Below, in pieces: positions 34,247 through 42,837 of a DNA stretch of 64,000 bases. Source of the stretch: VRUE01 sp035693025 (lineage in GTDB: Bacteria > Actinomycetota > Thermoleophilia > Solirubrobacterales > 70-9). The stretch lies in the NCBI GenBank assembly GCA_035693025.1, contig DASSHI010000035.1:58149-122148 (forward strand), in the 5' to 3' direction. The notes under the pieces were generated by a model that worked only from the letters and a program-made list of their open reading frames with translations, was not told the DNA's origin and ran no database searches. The position numbers and the translations under genes are program-made. The number at the start of each line of letters is the position of its first letter. The stretch's first letter is position 1.

Positions 34247-35376
34247 TCGCGCTCGCGCTCGTCTTCTGGGTCTGCGCGGGCCTGATCGTCTACACGCACC
34301 TGGGCTACCCGCTCGTTCTCCGTGCTCTCGTTTCGCTGCGCCGCCGCCCGACGCTGCGGCAGGGCACCTGGGACGAGCGCCCGCGCGTCTCTCTGATCGT
34401 CGCCGCGTATGACGAGGAGGATGTGATCGCGGCGAAGGTCGCAAATGCGCTCGCGCTCGACTACCCGCGCGAGCGGCTCGAGCTGATCGTCGCCTCCGAC
34501 GGCTCCGCCGATGCCACCGCAGAGCGCGCTCGCGAGGCCGGCGCCGACCTCGTCCTCGACCTGCCCCGCGGCGGCAAGGTCGCCGCCCAGAACGCCGCAG
34601 CCGAGCGCGCCTCGGGCGAGATCCTCGCCTTCTCCGACGCCAACAGCGTCTGGGCACCCGGCGCCCTCCGCCACCTGATCGAGCCCTTCGCCGACCCGGC
34701 GGTCGGCTACGCCTGCGGCCAGGTCCGCTTCGTCGACGCCACCGGCGGCAACCTCGAGGGCTCCTACTGGCGCTACGAGATGGCGGTGCGGGCGCTCGAG
34801 TCCGGCCTCGCCGGAGTCACCGCCGGCAACGGCGCGATCTACGCCGTGCGTCGCAGCGCCTATATCCCGCTGCCTCCGGCCGGCAGTCACGATCTCTCCT
34901 TCCCCTTTCTGCTCGCCAAGCGCGGCAGCCGCTCGCTCTACGTGCCCTGGGCCCGAGCCGAGGAGAAGATGGTGCCGACCCTGGATGGCGAGCTCGCCCG
35001 CAAGCGGCGGATGATGGTCGGCATCTGGGACATCGTCGTCGGCGAAGGCATGCTGCGCCCAGCCGGCTACCCGCCGCTCTACGCCTTCGAGATCGCCTCG
35101 CACCGGCTGCTGCGCTACGCAAGTCCCTTCCTGCACCTGATCGTCCTCGCGACGAACGTCGCCCTGCTCGGCGAGGGCTGGGTATACGCCGTGACCCTGG
35201 CGGCGCAGCTCGCCCTCCTCGCCGCGGCGTTGCTGAGCCGGGCGTTGCCGCTGGCCCCGCTGCGCGTCGCCCGCTACTACGTCTCGACCACCGCCTCGAT
35301 CGCGCTCGGCCTCTGGGACCGGATGCGCGCTGGAGCGCCGGTGGGGACCTGGGACAAGGCAGAAGGCACCAGATGA
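34243..35376 (+). CDS. Membrane glycosyltransferase family 2 (processive-like)
   Basis: 377 residues. An N-terminal helix (VIALALVFWVCAGLIVYTHLGYPLVL) is followed by a GT-A domain (VSLIVAAYDEEDVI, VASDGSADATAERA, FSDANSVW), then two or three C-terminal helices. KRRMMVGIWD is in the place of the QxxRW region of processive GT2 enzymes. The layout resembles poly-GlcNAc and hyaluronan-type synthases, but the motif is not classical. GTG 34243 overlaps the GT4 stop, and the end overlaps the sugar transferase start (ATGA). Confidence 0.9.
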   Translation: MIALALVFWVCAGLIVYTHLGYPLVLRALVSLRRRPTLRQGTWDERPRVSLIVAAYDEEDVIAAKVANALALDYPRERLELIVASDGSADATAERAREAGADLVLDLPRGGKVAAQNAAAERASGEILAFSDANSVWAPGALRHLIEPFADPAVGYACGQVRFVDATGGNLEGSYWRYEMAVRALESGLAGVTAGNGAIYAVRRSAYIPLPPAGSHDLSFPFLLAKRGSRSLYVPWARAEEKMVPTLDGELARKRRMMVGIWDIVVGEGMLRPAGYPPLYAFEIASHRLLRYASPFLHLIVLATNVALLGEGWVYAVTLAAQLALLAAALLSRALPLAPLRVARYYVSTTASIALGLWDRMRAGAPVGTWDKAEGTR

Positions 35377-35960
35377 CGGATGCCCCTGGCGAAGGCATGC
35401 CGAGAATTTTCGACATCGCGATTTCGGTTCTGGCACTGATCGTCCTCTCGCCGGTGTTGCTGATCGCCGCGATCGCGATCAAGCTGGGCAGCCGCGGGCC
35501 CGTCCTCTACCGGCAGCGCCGCGTCGGCAAGGACGAGCGTGAGTTCGAGCTGCTCAAGCTGCGCACGATGGAGCTCGGCTCCGACCCCGTCGGCGTCGGC
35601 ACGGTCGTCGGCCGCGACGACCCCCGGGTCACCGCCGCAGGCCGCTTCCTGCGCCGCACCTCGCTCGACGAGATCCCCAACCTCGTCAACGTCCTGCGTG
35701 GCGAGATGGCGATCGTCGGACCGCGCCCGACGATCGCCGCCCAGGTGGTGGACTACACCCCCTTTCAGCACCGCCGCCACGAGGTCAAGCCCGGCCTCAC
35801 CGGCTGGGCCCAGGTGCAGGGCCGCGCCGGCATCCCCTGGGAGCGGCGGATCGAGCTCGACGTCGAGTACGTCGATCGCCGCAGCTTCGCGCTCGACCTG
35901 CGCATCCTCGCCAAGACCGCCTGGCTGCTCGTCACCGGTCACGGCCTCGCCCCCGACTGA
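35373..35960 (+). CDS. Undecaprenyl-phosphate sugar-1-phosphate transferase
   Basis: A 195-residue initiating transferase of the bacterial sugar transferase (WbaP/PglC core) family. It has one membrane segment (FDIAISVLALIVLSPVLLIAAIAI), then RRVGKDEREFELLKLRTM, RRTSLDEIPNLVNVLRGEMAIVGPRP and PGLTGWAQVQGR. It lacks the extra N-terminal helices of long WbaP proteins. It transfers sugar-1-phosphate to undecaprenyl phosphate to start the repeat unit. ATG 35373 overlaps the preceding GT2 gene. Confidence 0.94.
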   Translation: MTDAPGEGMPRIFDIAISVLALIVLSPVLLIAAIAIKLGSRGPVLYRQRRVGKDEREFELLKLRTMELGSDPVGVGTVVGRDDPRVTAAGRFLRRTSLDEIPNLVNVLRGEMAIVGPRPTIAAQVVDYTPFQHRRHEVKPGLTGWAQVQGRAGIPWERRIELDVEYVDRRSFALDLRILAKTAWLLVTGHGLAPD

Positions 35961-35969
35961 CCCATCCAG

Positions 35970-36014
35970 CGCCGTAGAGGTTTGAACCGGATAGCGGGCC
36001 AAAGCTCTACGGCG
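35970..36014. repeat. Intergenic hairpin in the polysaccharide locus
   Basis: CGCCGTAGAG (35970-35979) pairs with CTCTACGGCG (36005-36014), and inside it TTTG pairs with CAAA. No T-tract follows, so it is not a standard intrinsic terminator. The right arm CTCTACGGCG recurs exactly at 29464-29473 inside the Wzy-like gene, again in palindromic surroundings. Confidence 0.6.
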
Positions 36015-36035
36015 TCGGGGATTAGGGTTGGGGCG

Positions 36036-36581
36036 ATGGCCGAGCGACCCGAGGTCAGCCTGCGCACGTTCGAGCCCGGTGACGCCGCGGCCGTGCACCG
36101 CTGGTTCAACAACCCGCAGGCGACGCGGACGCTGATGGAGCAGCGCGACGGCTTCTCGCCGGAGGAAGCCGAGGCCTGGGTGGGGCGGGCGATGGACGAC
36201 TCGGGCGAGGATCGCAAGTACGCGATCGTGGTCGAGGGATATGGCGAGCCGGTCGGCTTCACCGCGCTCTACGGCCTCTTCCGCCAGACCGCACCCGAGC
36301 TGGGCGCGCTGATCGGCGACGACGTGCGCGGCAAGGGCGTCGGCCGGCGCGCCGAGGCGCTGACGATCGCCAAGGCCTTCGACGAGTTCGGCGCCCACCG
36401 CGTCTACGGGCGCATCCCGGCCCGCAACGAGGTCGCCAAGAAGACGGTGACCGGGCTTGGCTGGGTGCACGAGGGGACGATGCGCGGCCACCTTCGCCGC
36501 CCCGACGGCACCGACGACTGCGAGGTTTGGGGAGTGCTGCCGGACGAGTTCCGCGCCGCCGCCGCGGACCTCCTACCGTGA
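36036..36581 (+). CDS. GNAT family N-acetyltransferase (RimJ/RimL-like)
   Basis: 181 residues with a GNAT fold. VSLRTFEPGDAAAVHRWFNN starts the domain, and the acetyl-CoA loop is IGDDVRGKGVGRRAEALTI (R/QxxGxG/A); the C-terminus has NEVAKKTVTGLGWVHEGTMR. In this locus it could acetylate an amino sugar nucleotide made by the dehydratase pathway, but a protein or antibiotic substrate is also possible. ATG 36036 gives the usual length. It overlaps the next gene (GTGA). Confidence 0.88.
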   Translation: MAERPEVSLRTFEPGDAAAVHRWFNNPQATRTLMEQRDGFSPEEAEAWVGRAMDDSGEDRKYAIVVEGYGEPVGFTALYGLFRQTAPELGALIGDDVRGKGVGRRAEALTIAKAFDEFGAHRVYGRIPARNEVAKKTVTGLGWVHEGTMRGHLRRPDGTDDCEVWGVLPDEFRAAAADLLP

Positions 36582-37567
36582 GCGCAGCGCGCGCCGAGCT
36601 GCTCGCCGACCACGGCGCCGCCGCCGAGGGCGAGGACTTCTTCCGCTCGCGCCCCTTCCTCGACGCCGAGCGCGTGACGCACAGCCTGCGAATCGAGTCG
36701 CAGGCCGGAGAGCTATTCGCCCCGCTGATAGTTCGCGACATCCCCGGTGCCGATGCGCGCGACGCAATCTCTCCCTACGGATATCCGGGCTTGGCTGAAG
36801 GGGGTCGGGGGGGTGTCCGGGGGAGCCTCCCCGCTGTTGCTCCACCGGACACCCCCCCGACCGCCCTGGATCCGAGGAAGATCGACTTCTCCGCCACCGG
36901 CCTCGTCTCGATCTTCATCCGCCACACGCTCGGCGCGCCGCCGCTGACCGGGACCACGGAGCGCAACGTCGTCCAGGTCGCCGACCCGTCGCTGCCGCGC
37001 CAGAGCCGCGGCAGCGACCGCAACCGGATCAACAAGAACCGCCGCGCCGGCTATGAGGTCGCTGTCGTGCCGGGCCCCGCCACCACCCCCGAGCAACGCG
37101 CCGGCTTCCTCGCCGCCTACGAGCAGACGATGCGCCGCACCGGCGCCGCGGAGCGCTACTTCTTCGCCGCCGCCTACTTCGATCGCCTGCTCGACTCGAA
37201 GCTTGCCTGGCTGGCGCTTGCGCATGCTCCCGACGGCGCGGTCGCCGCCGCCTCGCTCACCGTTCGCAGCGACGGCTTCCTCCACTACTACCTCAGCGGC
37301 AGCGCCGACACCGAGCTGCGCGACTCGCCGATGAAGAACGTCGTCGCCGCGCTGGTCGAGCTGGGCGCCGAGCTCGACCTCCCGCTCAATCTCGGCGGCG
37401 GCCTCTCACGCGGGGATGCCCTGGAGGAGTTCAAGCGCGGCTTCGCCAACCGCGAGCAGGCCTGGCACGTCTCGGAGATCGTCTGCGACCGCGCCGCATA
37501 CGACCGCCTCTCGACCGGGCGCGAGGCAGGGGGCTTCTTCCCCGCCTACCGCGCCCCCGGCGATTAG
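36578..37567 (+). CDS. GNAT/FemAB-like acyltransferase with palindrome-derived insert
   Basis: A 329-residue protein related to BioF2/FemAB-type GNAT enzymes (about 130-300: RINKNRRAGYEVAVV, AAYEQTMRRTGAAERYFF, HYYLSGSADTELRDSPMKNVV). Such proteins often modify cell-wall or glycan building blocks. A segment at about residues 76-96 (GGRGGVRGSLPAVAPPDTPP) is encoded by a perfect palindrome and looks inserted in frame. GTG 36578 overlaps the GNAT stop. The stop TAG overlaps the convergent DUF3105 stop in TTAG (37564-37567). Confidence 0.8.
   Translation: MSAARAELLADHGAAAEGEDFFRSRPFLDAERVTHSLRIESQAGELFAPLIVRDIPGADARDAISPYGYPGLAEGGRGGVRGSLPAVAPPDTPPTALDPRKIDFSATGLVSIFIRHTLGAPPLTGTTERNVVQVADPSLPRQSRGSDRNRINKNRRAGYEVAVVPGPATTPEQRAGFLAAYEQTMRRTGAAERYFFAAAYFDRLLDSKLAWLALAHAPDGAVAAASLTVRSDGFLHYYLSGSADTELRDSPMKNVVAALVELGAELDLPLNLGGGLSRGDALEEFKRGFANREQAWHVSEIVCDRAAYDRLSTGREAGGFFPAYRAPGD
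36803..36862. repeat. 60-bp palindromic element inside a coding sequence
   Basis: GGTCGGGGGGGTGTCCGG (36803-36820) and its exact inverse complement (36845-36862) enclose a 24-nt loop that has its own GGGAG/CTCCC pairing. The element is a multiple of three in length (60 nt) and keeps the acyltransferase frame open. The encoded peptide is Gly/Pro-rich and does not resemble the surrounding fold. A REP-like element inserted in frame is the simplest reading. Confidence 0.75.
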
Positions 37568-38355
37568 CTGGAGGATTCTTCCGGTTCGACCGGAGTCGGG
37601 CCGGGTTCGTTGAAGCCGAAGCCGGTCACCGGCTCGCGCCCGTGGCCCCATTTCGCCTTGGCGAAGGCGCGGATCGCGTCGAGCGTGATCCCGCCCTTGT
37701 ATTCGGCGCACCCCATCAGGTTTCTCCAGGTCGTCGCCGCGACTTCGTAGTTCATGTTTTCGTTGGGGAAGAGCAGGGCCCCCTTGAACATCGTGTCGTA
37801 GAGCCCCTTCAGCGCCAGCTGGTCTTCTTCGGGCAGTTCCGGGCTGTACTGAATCTCCACCCGCCCGTGCTCGAGCGAGTGCACGAAGAAGATTTCGCCG
37901 GGCATTTCGCTGTACGCGCCGTCCGCCTGCTGGTACGGCGGTTCGACGTGGTTGCCCGAGGTCGGCGGGTTGGTTTCGTAGTGCGGCGTCGGCGCGGTGG
38001 GCGGGATGTGGGTGTGCCCCTCTTCCTTCAGGTTGAGCCGCAGGGTGCAGCCGGCCTCCTTCGCGGCCTGCTTCAAGTTGGCGACCTTCACCGGAGGTGG
38101 CGCCGTTCCGCTTCGTTCGTCCGGCTTGACCCCATTCGAGGAGCCACTGGCCAGATTGATGTGCGCTTCGCCGCTGTCTCCACCGCCGGAGGAGGCGACC
38201 GCAGCGACGATGCCGGCGACGACGAGCAGGCCGATCAGCCCGGCCACGCCGTAGACGGCGAACAGGCGGCGTTTGTCCGCCTTGCCCTGGCTGGACTCGC
38301 GTTCCTGGCGAGCCTGCCGGAGCCGCTCTCTCTCTTCCTCCCTGCGATTGGCCAT
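37564..38355 (-). CDS. Membrane-anchored DUF3105 protein
   Basis: 263 residues. A charged cytoplasmic coiled head (REEERERLRQARQERES) precedes one membrane helix (LFAVYGVAGLIGLLVVAGIVAAV) and an exported DUF3105 domain with conserved His-rich segments (HTHIPPTAPTPHYETNPPTSGNH, VHSLEHGRVEIQY). The His/Cys pattern suggests metal binding, though function is unknown. It is convergent with the acyltransferase gene. Glu codons in the exported part are mostly GAA. Confidence 0.9.
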   Translation of the reverse strand: MANRREEERERLRQARQERESSQGKADKRRLFAVYGVAGLIGLLVVAGIVAAVASSGGGDSGEAHINLASGSSNGVKPDERSGTAPPPVKVANLKQAAKEAGCTLRLNLKEEGHTHIPPTAPTPHYETNPPTSGNHVEPPYQQADGAYSEMPGEIFFVHSLEHGRVEIQYSPELPEEDQLALKGLYDTMFKGALLFPNENMNYEVAATTWRNLMGCAEYKGGITLDAIRAFAKAKWGHGREPVTGFGFNEPGPTPVEPEESSS

Positions 38356-38364
38356 GCGTGGCCC

Positions 38365-39222
38365 CTATCCTGCCACAGGCGCGGTGCTGCGGCCATCGCC
38401 GTTGGCGCCGGGTGGAGGAGTGCGTGGGCGGCGAGCCCAAACCTGGTCGAGGAAGTGGCCGAGCTCGTCGTTGAGGCGCTGTGGACGGGTTCGCCACTCG
38501 AAGATCGAGTTCGCCTCGACCAGCTGGGCCAGAGGCAGCTCTTCGGCCAGCATGCCGGAGTCGCTGAACGGGTGCAGCGGGTCGCGCGGATGGCCGACGA
38601 CGAAGGCGGGGCAGTCGATCTGGCGACGCTGCTCGCGACCCGGCGCGGTCTCGCCGAGCAAGAGGCCCTCGAGCACAGCCACCGAGGGCCCCGGGCGACG
38701 CCGGGCAAAGTCGAGGCCGAGGTCGACGAGGAAGCTGGAGCGCGGGACGAGCGATGCGAGCCTGGAGCTGAGCTCGATCGCCGGCCGGCTCACACGCAGT
38801 CCCAGCAGCACCGGGGCGAAGATCGCCGCGACCGCGGCGAGCGCGTTGTCGAGTACGGGCATCTCGACGAAGAGGCCCGCGACCCTCTCCGGGTGTCGGA
38901 CCGCCAGCTCGAGCCCGACGTTGGCCCCGAGCGAGGTGCCGCCGACGACCGCGCTCTCCAGGTCGAGGTGGTCGAGCAGGGCCGTCACCTGCTCGGCGAA
39001 GAGCGGCATCGAATAAAGGCGTAAGTCGTCGGGCTGGTCGGAGTGGCCGTGGCCGAGCAGGTCGACGCAGATCGCCCGGTTGCCCCGCTCCGCAAGCGCC
39101 GGGCCCAGCCGGTCGAACATGTGGCGGTTCATCAGCAGCCCGTGCGTGAGCACGATCGGCCGCTCGCCCTCGCCGTACTCGTCGAAGCGGATCCGGTAGC
39201 CCCGGTAGCTCAGCTCCCCCAT
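38365..39222 (-). CDS. Alpha/beta hydrolase
   Basis: A 285-residue alpha/beta-hydrolase fold protein. An HGLLMNRHMFDRL oxyanion region is followed by DLLGHGHSD and the nucleophile elbow GGTSLGANVGLE (Ser in GxSxG). A late HP...HPFSDSG region and an Asp in VVGHPRDPLHP complete the likely triad. The substrate cannot be told; esterase or haloperoxidase-like activity is plausible. ATG 39222 matches the domain start; an upstream frame to 39405 lacks homology. It lies 26 nt after metF. Confidence 0.85.
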   Translation of the reverse strand: MGELSYRGYRIRFDEYGEGERPIVLTHGLLMNRHMFDRLGPALAERGNRAICVDLLGHGHSDQPDDLRLYSMPLFAEQVTALLDHLDLESAVVGGTSLGANVGLELAVRHPERVAGLFVEMPVLDNALAAVAAIFAPVLLGLRVSRPAIELSSRLASLVPRSSFLVDLGLDFARRRPGPSVAVLEGLLLGETAPGREQRRQIDCPAFVVGHPRDPLHPFSDSGMLAEELPLAQLVEANSIFEWRTRPQRLNDELGHFLDQVWARRPRTPPPGANGDGRSTAPVAG

Positions 39223-39248
39223 CGTCGCCACCAGTCTAAAGCCCTTGA

Positions 39249-40169
39249 CTACCGAGCTTCGCCGACGGGATCGGCCGGCGTGCCCCGCGTGCGCTCCCAG
39301 GGCCTCGAGGCGCGCAGCGAAGCGAGCACGGCCCGCGTCGCCGGAGCCCTGTTCAGCGCGTAGAAGTGGATTCCCGGGGCGCCCGCGATCAGCAGCTCCG
39401 CGCACTGCTGGGCGGCATAGGCGACCCCGAGCTCGAACTCGGCGGTCTCGTCGCCGTCGACCGCGGCGAAGGCGGCTTCCAGCCGCGGCGGGATCGAGGC
39501 GTCGCAGAGCTGGCAGATCCGCTTCGTCTGGGCGAAGCTCGCCACCGGGATCACCCCGGCGAGGATCGGCACGTCGATCCCCTTATCGCGCGCGGCCGCG
39601 ACGAAGTCGAAATAGACCTGGTTGTCGAAGAAGAGCTGCGTGACGAGGAAGGACGCGCCCGCCGCCACCTTGCTCTTCAGGTACTCGAGGTCAGTGTCGA
39701 GGTCGGGCGCCTCGGGGTGCACCTCCGGGAAGCAGGCGCCGCCGACCGTGAAGTCCCAGCCGGCCGCGATGAAAGAGGCGAGCTCGGCGGCGCTGCCGAG
39801 GCCGCCCTCGGGCTGGACGAAGTCCGGCTGGCCCCGGGGCGGGTCGCCGCGCAGGGCGAAGACGTTGTCGATTCCCGCCGCGGCGATCCGGTCGAGCGTC
39901 GCCGAGAGGCCCTCCGTGGTCTCGCCGACGCAGCTCAGGTGGGCCATCGTCTCCAGCCCGAGGTCGTCCTTCAGCGCCCGCGTGATCTCGACCGTGCCGT
40001 CGCGGGTCGAGCCGCCGGCGCCGTAGGTCACCGAGACGAAGTCCGGCTCCAGCTCGCGCAGCGCCCGCGCCGTCGCGAAGAGCTTCTCCGTCGCCTCCTC
40101 CGTCTTGGGGGGGAAGAACTCGATCGAGAAGATCGGCTGCTTTGAATCGAGAATCGCGTCGATGTGCAT
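39249..40169 (-). CDS. metF: 5,10-methylenetetrahydrofolate reductase
   Basis: A 306-residue flavoenzyme reducing methylene-THF to methyl-THF for methionine synthesis. IFSIEFFPPKTEEATEKL at the N-terminus, SVTYGAGGSTRDGT, HLSCVG, NVFALRGDPP and FLVTQLFFDNQVYFDF are MetF signatures; the catalytic Glu is in EFFPPK. The 400-nt upstream region is rich in possible stems and may carry a leader RNA. metH and metE are not in the window. Confidence 0.95.
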   Translation of the reverse strand: MHIDAILDSKQPIFSIEFFPPKTEEATEKLFATARALRELEPDFVSVTYGAGGSTRDGTVEITRALKDDLGLETMAHLSCVGETTEGLSATLDRIAAAGIDNVFALRGDPPRGQPDFVQPEGGLGSAAELASFIAAGWDFTVGGACFPEVHPEAPDLDTDLEYLKSKVAAGASFLVTQLFFDNQVYFDFVAAARDKGIDVPILAGVIPVASFAQTKRICQLCDASIPPRLEAAFAAVDGDETAEFELGVAYAAQQCAELLIAGAPGIHFYALNRAPATRAVLASLRASRPWERTRGTPADPVGEAR

Positions 40170-40570
40170 TGCAGGAGCGTAGTCAGACGCACCCCGCTGC
40201 GCCTTTTCGCGGACTTTGCGAGATCGGCCTCGAGCCGCCCCTGGACCGCGGCGAGGCGCCGAGCTAAGTTGAACCTGCGACTGGGAAGGACAGGCCCCGC
40301 GGAAGCCCAGCGGGACACCGTCTTGAAGGTGGCGCAGAGAGCTTCTAGCGCGAAGGCTACGCGTGGCAGGCTTTGGGCGCCACCCCCGGTCGCTTTTTCG
40401 TGCTCTCGCGAAGCCCCCGACGTCCGGGCGCGTCTCTAGCGTGGCGGACGGTCATTCAGCGCCTGCCCTGATGACCGCGGCGCGCCGGGGCGTACCCGGG
40501 AGCTGGGCGTCGTCGGTGAGACCCGGAGGTTCGCCGCGACTAGCCCGCCCACTCCCTACTCTTTGCCGCG
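40170..40570. other. Structured 400-bp intergenic region between metF and the enoyl-CoA hydratase
   Basis: No coding frame was found. Stems seen: CCCGC (40296-40300) with GCGGG (40310-40314); GGTGGCG (40328-40334) with CGCCACC (40378-40384), closing a GC-rich arm followed by TTTTT at about 40394; GGTCAT (40450-40455) with ATGACC (40471-40476), extended by CAG/CTG. A cis-acting leader for metF, a small RNA or promoter DNA are all possible. No known riboswitch core, tRNA, rnpB or tmRNA motif was recognised. Confidence 0.4.
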
Positions 40571-41326
40571 ATGAGCGACGAGCTGCGCTACGAGCGGGCC
40601 GGAGCGGCGGCGGTGCTGACGATCGACCGGCCGGCGCGGCGCAACGCGATCGACCGGGCGGCGGCCGAGGCGTTCCGCCAGGGCCTGGCCGACTTCGAGG
40701 CCGACGAGGGCGCCCGCGTGCTCGTCCTCACCGGTGCCGGCGGCGAGGCCTTTTGCGCCGGCGCCGACCTGAAGGCGATGGACCTCGAAGTCGACCATCC
40801 CGGCGGCCCGATGGGGCCGACCCGGCTGACCCCGTCCAAGCCCGCGATCGCCGCGGTCGACGGCTGGTGCCTGGCGGGCGGGGTCGAGCTGGCGCTCTGG
40901 TGCGACCTGCGGATCGCCACGCCGCAATCGACCTTCGGCCTCTTCGAGCGTCGCTGGGGCGTGCCCCTGGTCGACGGCGGCACCCAGCGCCTACCGCGCG
41001 TCGTCGGCCTCGGCCGGGCGCTCGAGCTGATCCTCACCGGCCGCCCCGTGGAGGCCGAGGAGGCGCACCGGATCGGCCTCGTCAACGAGATCACGGCGCC
41101 GGGGGCGCACCTCGACCGCGCCCTGGAGCTAGCCGAGCGCATCGCCGCCTTCCCCCAGGAGACGATGCTCGCCGACCGCCGCGCCGCGATCGAGGGCTTC
41201 GGCCTGCCGCTCGCCGACGGCATCGCCCTTGAGCACGAGCTGGGCCGCGAGACGCTCCACGTCGCCACCCAGGGCGCCGCGCGCTTCGCAGGCGGCGCGG
41301 GCCGCCACGGCGAGTTTGCGGATTAG
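40571..41326 (+). CDS. Enoyl-CoA hydratase/isomerase family protein
   Basis: A 251-residue crotonase-fold enzyme. The oxyanion-hole regions are FCAGADLKAMD and DGWCLAGGVELALWCDLRIA, and GVPLVDGGTQRLPRVVGLGRALELILTGR follows. The second catalytic Glu found in hydratases near 'GxxPGxGG' is not clearly present (ERRWGVPLVDGG), so isomerase, hydrolase or another crotonase activity is possible. It is divergent from metF and convergent with a TetR gene, sharing TTAG at 41323-41326. Confidence 0.9.
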   Translation: MSDELRYERAGAAAVLTIDRPARRNAIDRAAAEAFRQGLADFEADEGARVLVLTGAGGEAFCAGADLKAMDLEVDHPGGPMGPTRLTPSKPAIAAVDGWCLAGGVELALWCDLRIATPQSTFGLFERRWGVPLVDGGTQRLPRVVGLGRALELILTGRPVEAEEAHRIGLVNEITAPGAHLDRALELAERIAAFPQETMLADRRAAIEGFGLPLADGIALEHELGRETLHVATQGAARFAGGAGRHGEFAD

Positions 41327-41970
41327 CTCCCGCGGGTGACGCGGCGCATCTCGTCTTCGGCGGCTTCGGGGCCCAGGTAGGGCATCAGCACCGCGAAGAC
41401 GAGGTCGGGGAGGATCCGCTTCAGCTCCGGCCCGCGCCCGGCGCGGACCTCGTCGAAGATCATCGAGGTGGCGCCGCCGATCGCGAAGCGAGCCGTGTCG
41501 GCGGGCAGCTCCTCCCCCTGTCCCGAATACGTGCGCCCCTGCTCCATGAACGGCGTGAAGCGGGTCAGCATCGCGCGGTAGCGCTCGCGCGCGTCGTCGC
41601 CGGCCGCGGTCACCTCGACCATCGCCAGGCGGGCGATGTCGGCCTCGGTCGATAGCAGGTCGACCAGCGCTCCCAGCCCGGCCGCGATCTGCTCGGGCCA
41701 GGGCTCGTCCGCGGCCGCCTCGAAGGCCGTCGTCACGTGGGCGACCAGGACGTCGAAGACCGCCTCGTAGGCCTCGAGGAAGCAGGCCTCCTTGCTCTCG
41801 AACATCTCGTCGAAGGACTCCTGCGAGACGTCGGCCAGCTCGACCACGTCGGCCACCGTCGTCGCCTCGTACCCTTTCGCGGCCGCCACCCTCACCATCG
41901 CCTCCAGGACCCGCTCACGCTCCGAGCGCACCGCGTATGCACGAGGCAGTTGAGGAGATTCCATCTGCAC
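41323..41970 (-). CDS. TetR family transcriptional regulator (1)
   Basis: 215 residues. The N-terminal HTH (about 20-65: VLEAMVRVAAAKGYEATTVADVVELADVSQESFDEMFESKEACFLEA) is of TetR type, although the recognition-helix end SQESFDEMF departs from the usual TFYxHF. The C-terminal ligand domain ends LMPYLGPEAAEDEM, like the other TetRs here. It may control the adjacent enoyl-CoA hydratase or neighbours. It converges on the hydratase gene with overlapping stops. Confidence 0.9.
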   Translation of the reverse strand: MQMESPQLPRAYAVRSERERVLEAMVRVAAAKGYEATTVADVVELADVSQESFDEMFESKEACFLEAYEAVFDVLVAHVTTAFEAAADEPWPEQIAAGLGALVDLLSTEADIARLAMVEVTAAGDDARERYRAMLTRFTPFMEQGRTYSGQGEELPADTARFAIGGATSMIFDEVRAGRGPELKRILPDLVFAVLMPYLGPEAAEDEMRRVTRGS

Positions 41971-42024
41971 TCAATGTAGGGCAGGATCCGCCCGCTGTCC
42001 AACTGCCGAGCGCAGACAGAAGCT

Positions 42025-42723
42025 TCAGGCGCGCGCGGCCTGCATCTCGGCGCCGGCGGCGTCCGCGCCGAAGTAGGGCAGCACGGCGAAATACATGAAC
42101 TCCGGCAGCAGGGCGCGGAATCCGTCGGTTGCCCCAGTGGAGAGCCGCGAATGGACGATCGCGTGGATGCCCGCGACGATCCCCTCGGGGGCGATCCCGG
42201 GAGGCGACTCCGCCTCGCCTGCATCCTCACGCGCCAGATCGATGAAATCTGCCGCCCTTTTCATCGCTTCGGCCCGCCTCGCCAGAGCCTCGGGGCCTGC
42301 CGCATGGACCTCGACGATCACCCCGCGCCCGAAATCGGGCTCGTCGTCGAGCTGGTCGAGCAGTGCGCCGAGGCCCCCGCGCAGCTTCCCGCGCCAGCCC
42401 TCCTCGCTTGCCGCGCCGCGGGCCACCACCGCTTCGAATCGTGCGATCCCCATCTCCAGCGCCGCCAGGTAGCAGCTGTCCTTGTCGGCGAAATTGTCGT
42501 AGAAGGCCTGCCGGTAAAGCCCGGTGCGATCGAGAACCGTGCGTACGGACGTGCCGTCGTAGCCCTTCGCGCCGACCGCCTCGAGCATTCCCTCGAGAAT
42601 CTTTTCGCGCTTGGGGGAATTCACCAGCTCGAGCTTGGGGGAGTGGGGGAGTGCTTCCACTGCCCTGATCCTGCCGGTCCCCTCAGCCCCTGCCCGGACG
42701 TTGGTTGCGGCCTGCTTCCCCAT
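42025..42723 (-). CDS. TetR family transcriptional regulator (2)
   Basis: 232 residues. The HTH is at about 38-85 (REKILEGMLEAVGAKGYDGTSVRTVLDRTGLYRQAFYDNFADKDSCYLAAL). The C-terminal domain ends VLPYFGADAAGAEMQ, like the other local TetRs. A non-conserved 35-residue leader precedes the HTH, so a later start is possible. It diverges from the next TetR gene over 114 nt that probably hold both promoters and shared operators. Confidence 0.9.
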   Translation of the reverse strand: MGKQAATNVRAGAEGTGRIRAVEALPHSPKLELVNSPKREKILEGMLEAVGAKGYDGTSVRTVLDRTGLYRQAFYDNFADKDSCYLAALEMGIARFEAVVARGAASEEGWRGKLRGGLGALLDQLDDEPDFGRGVIVEVHAAGPEALARRAEAMKRAADFIDLAREDAGEAESPPGIAPEGIVAGIHAIVHSRLSTGATDGFRALLPEFMYFAVLPYFGADAAGAEMQAARA

Positions 42724-42837
42724 TGCTACCCCTTCCTCGTTGATCCAGGGAACAGGTTGTCTGGCTCCGGTACTGTAGCGGTATATCGGTCAGGCGTCCA
42801 GCTTGAATCTCGGGGCGCGGCGAGTAACTTGGATTTC

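Noticed and set aside
39223..39405. N-terminal extension of the alpha/beta hydrolase to ATG 39405
   Set aside because: The added 61 residues are Arg/Ala-rich, overlap the end of metF and lack homology; ATG 39222 begins the domain.
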